A DNA stretch of 22,560 nt, from positions 1 to 22,560 of the forward strand of contig JADGIZ010000150.1 in the NCBI GenBank assembly GCA_027604665.1, given 5' to 3'. Positions 20,398 through 22,560 of the stretch are shown in pieces. A program made the translations under genes and the position numbers. The notes under the pieces were generated by a model. The model did not search any database. It saw only the letters and a list, made by a program, of their open reading frames with translations, and was not told the DNA's origin. The stretch comes from Polyrhizophydium stewartii. Taxonomy: Eukaryota > Chytridiomycota > Chytridiomycetes > Rhizophydiales. How positions within the stretch are numbered: position 1 is the stretch's first letter; every line of letters begins with the position of its first letter.

Positions 20398-21800
20398 ATG
20401 TCCGTCTTCGAGCAGCTCGGGCTTGGCAAGCTCGACACGCACTTCTGGCAGCTACTCGCCTCCGCGGCCTTCATCCACTTTGTCTTCCTCGCCGGCGGCT
20501 GGCTGTCGCGCTCCAACCCGCACTATGCGCGCCTAACGCCGCTCAAGAAGGCCGCCTGGTGCATCCACATCGTCTCGGTGGTCTTCTCGGTCATCATCTG
20601 CACGGCGTCGGCTCCCATCTTCTTCATGCCCGAGCTCGAGGCGGACCGCCTCTTCGGCTACTCGTACTACGCTGGCAGCGTCTATGCGTTTGCGTGCGGG
20701 TGAGTCTCCCCTCGCGCCGGCCGCTGCCGCCCACGCCGGCCGGCGCGCTGGCCCGCTGCCGCCGTCGCCTCCTGGCGCTTGGTTCCGAGTCTCCCACACA
20801 ACAAAGAAAGAGCCGGCGTCGGGCACGAGGGCGACCGCTGCGGCGTGCGGAGGCGCCGGGGCCACGGGCGGGCAGGCCGGTCGGATGGATCACGGAGCGG
20901 CCGCGGCCGCCTCTCCCCGCGCCCAGCCGGCCGCCCACACCTCTGCTGGCGCGCGGTATCCCTTCCATATGTGTGCTGACACGCCTGTGCTGCCCTGCCT
21001 CGGCCGCCTCCGTGCGCCGGCTGCACCTGGATCGGGATCGGGATCGGCCGCAGCTACTTCCTGTGGGACACGGTCATCTCCATCTACTACATCAAGGAGT
21101 CTGGCCTCGGCTTTGTGCTGCACGGCGTGACCTGCTTCTTTGTCTTTCTGCTGTCGTTTGTGAGTCGGCCTGCTGCCGCATGTCGCAGAGATTCGGGCGC
21201 GCAGATGGCTGACGCACGGCCTTGCCCGCAGAGGCCGTTCCTGCAATACTTTGGATGCGTCTTTCTCATGTTTGAACTCAGGTGCGCAGGCCTGCGTGCC
21301 ATGCGGCGTGCACCTTTATGCCAGCACTGACGCTCAATCCCGCGCAGCACCGTCTTCCTCAACGTTCACTGGTTCTGCGACAAGACCGGCCGCACCGGCA
21401 CGAGGCTGCAGTGGATCAACGGCATCTTTCTGATCACGACCTTCTTTTCAGTGCGCATCGTCTTCGGCTTCTACCAGTCGTATCGCTACTTTGGTAAGCC
21501 TTTGTAAATGTGCTCGGCGCCGTTGAGGCTTTGTGCGCTAACTGCTGGCCGCCCTGCCCACAATCCTGGAAATCGTGCGCAGCAACCTGCTATGCGCTCT
21601 GGGACATTGTGCCCAAGCACCTGTTTTACTTTTACGCAACGGCCGACACGATCCTCTGCTCGCTGAACCTGTGGTGGTTCTGGCGCATGATCCAGTCGAT
21701 TACCAGCCGCTTCAAGGGCGAGATCAGCGAAGCAGACAGCTCGTACGACAAGACGCATAAGAAGGCGGCCGGCGCTGTCGAGACCGACAAGACCAAGTGA
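20398..21800 (+). CDS. TLC-domain (TRAM/LAG1/CLN8) integral membrane protein
   Basis: Five exons give 273 aa: 20398-20699, 21054-21159, 21232-21281, 21348-21493, 21583-21800. The layout matches the TLCD4/TMEM56 and yeast Ypr114w branch of the TLC family: several hydrophobic segments, the YFLWDTVISIYYI segment, LHGVTCFFVFLLSF with the conserved His, then RPFLQYFGCVFLMFELSTVF with the family Glu-Leu-Ser, and FLNVHWF. A further hydrophobic span around residue 180 and a last one near 230 precede a hydrophilic Lys-rich tail ending ETDKTK. Family members sit in ER or related membranes. They are linked to lipid sensing or synthesis, but this branch has no settled biochemical role. The lag-type double-His ceramide-synthase motif is not seen. 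The start at 20398 puts the first span at the usual distance; an in-frame ATG at 20218 is possible. Confidence 0.88.
20700..21053 (+). other. 354-nt intron 1 of the TLC gene
   Basis: The donor is GTGAGT at 20700. GCTGAC lies at 20975-20980 and the acceptor at 21052-21053 is the first AG after it, about 73 nt downstream. Just before the acceptor is a small GGATCG repeat (three copies from about 21029). The joined exons read FACG then YFLWD, as expected for the family. I see no gene or RNA inside. Confidence 0.7.
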
Positions 21801-21967
21801 TGCGGCCTCGCGCTGCTCGCAGCACCAGATCGAATGAAGCTGGCGGCTCCAACGCCGCTGCGGCGCTTGTGTGCGCGTTGATCTTGTGCGGGTCGCGGCT
21901 ACCCAGATGAACTGCGGCGGCCGTTTGTGCAAGATCGGCCCATCCGGCCGATGGGGTCTGAGCCGCG
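21801..21967. other. Intergenic region between the TLC gene and the last gene
   Basis: This 167-nt stretch holds the TLC 3' end and the leader of the next gene. No AATAAA and no other recognisable element is present. An in-frame TGA at 21959-21961 sits just upstream of the next gene's first ATG. Confidence 0.5.
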
Positions 21968-22560
21968 ATGACTCGCCGCCCGCCTCCCCGGCGCCTCTTT
22001 CCCGTCATGTCGACGACTCCGCCCCCAGCCGCCGCGCCAGACGGCCCGCCCGCGCCGGGCCCTGCTGCGGCGCAGTCGCCGGCCAGCGCGTCGAGCGACG
22101 GCACCGCCGGCAAGCCCTCGCCCGCCGCGGACGTGCACGACAAGTTCTACGACCCGGTCCCGCCATACACGGTGCCCCCAGAGAACCTCGTTGCCCGCGC
22201 CCAGCGCGAGATTCTGGCGGACGCGGAGGAAGCCAAGGCGGGCGAGCCTGCCGCCGCCGCCGCCGAGCCCGCGGGCAAGTTGCCGCTGCTGCCGCCGCCG
22301 CGCCCTCCCAGGCGCCTGCTTCCAGATCCGCTGCGGCGGTCTGCCCGCGCAGCCCCCCGGGGAGCCGGCGCTGCTGGCGCCCCTGTGCGCTGGCTCGGCG
22401 CGGGGACGCCCGCCGGCCTTGCACAGCGTCGCAATGCGGCTCGGGACGGCGCACACCCTGGACGGCCCCCGCCTCCCGCGCCGGCCCGCCTGGCGGGGTG
22501 TGCTCAGCGGCCTGCGCCGCCCCAGCGCCCATGCCCGCCGCCGCAGCCCTGGCCCGCACC
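21968..22560 (+). CDS. 5' part of an unrecognised Pro/Ala-rich protein (runs off the window)
   Basis: A plus-strand frame starts at ATG 21968 (second ATG at 22007), directly after an in-frame stop, and stays open to the window end. After a Pro/Ala-rich disordered start, residues about 60-95 read as a defined segment: HDKFYDPVPPYTVPPENL, then ARAQREILADAEEAKAG, a likely helix. I do not recognise a family. After about residue 105 the composition turns Arg/Pro-rich and less protein-like, so an intron or a change of frame may begin there. Another frame near 22420-22500 reads better (ALHSVAMRLGTAHTLDG) and may be the next exon. The minus strand is also open here, as expected at this GC content, but its product is Arg/Ala-rich with no family signal. 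Confidence 0.4.
   Translation, partial: MTRRPPPRRLFPVMSTTPPPAAAPDGPPAPGPAAAQSPASASSDGTAGKPSPAADVHDKFYDPVPPYTVPPENLVARAQREILADAEEAKAGEPAAAAAEPAGKLPLLPPPRPPRRLLPDPLRRSARAAPRGAGAAGAPVRWLGAGTPAGLAQRRNAARDGAHPGRPPPPAPARLAGCAQRPAPPQRPCPPPQPWPA

Noticed and set aside
1..22560. Mobile elements, CRISPR arrays, tRNA/rRNA genes, or a defence or biosynthetic cluster
   Set aside because: I read both strands and found no transposase, reverse transcriptase, terminal repeats, spaced direct repeats, tRNA-like folds or clustered pathway genes. The genes are unrelated housekeeping and membrane functions.

Overview
The window looks like nuclear DNA of a fungus. It is GC-rich, packed with genes, and its genes are broken by many short spliceosomal introns. 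The gene set is fungal in character: HIS6, a Pmt4-type protein O-mannosyltransferase, a Spc105/Spc7 kinetochore scaffold, an OPT oligopeptide transporter and a fungal TLC-domain membrane protein. I rebuilt about 53 introns by hand from reading phase and family conservation. Most are 58-99 nt, start GTGCG or GTGAG, and carry an almost invariant GCTGAC branch site. High GC and high intron density would suit a zoosporic (chytrid-type) fungus or a basidiomycete. The sequence alone does not settle which.

Layout: (1) 92-1793 (+), ARMT1/DUF89 damage-control phosphatase, five exons. (2) 1874-3088 (-), HIS6, the histidine-pathway isomerase, seven exons, convergent with gene 1 (80 bp between stops). 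(3) 3117-7298 (+), RPAP1/Rba50, an RNA polymerase II assembly factor, two exons; its ATG is only 28 bp from the divergent HIS6 ATG. (4) 7390-11214 (+), PMT4, 19 exons. (5) about 11692-16452 (+), SPC105/KNL1, at least 15 exons, with a PP1-docking RVSF motif, degenerate MELT motifs and the C-terminal coiled coil plus RWD region. (6) 16502-20179 (+), OPT-family transporter, seven exons, with a roughly 250-residue Pro/Gln-rich N-terminal extension. (7) 20398-21800 (+), TLC-domain membrane protein, five exons. (8) from 21968 (+) to the window end, the start of an unrecognised proline/alanine-rich protein.

The genes do not form one pathway. They are housekeeping or secretory genes packed with very short spacers: 28 bp between the HIS6 and RPAP1 starts, 49 bp from the SPC105 stop to the OPT start, 80 bp between the ARMT1 and HIS6 stops. 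I see no mobile element, CRISPR array, tRNA, rRNA or defence-type locus, and no clearly new multi-gene system. The points most worth following are a thrice-repeated D-[ST]-I-x-x-F-F motif and an RxS tandem repeat in the Spc105 scaffold, two GC-AG introns, the 28-bp bidirectional start region, and stop codons embedded in AATAAA.
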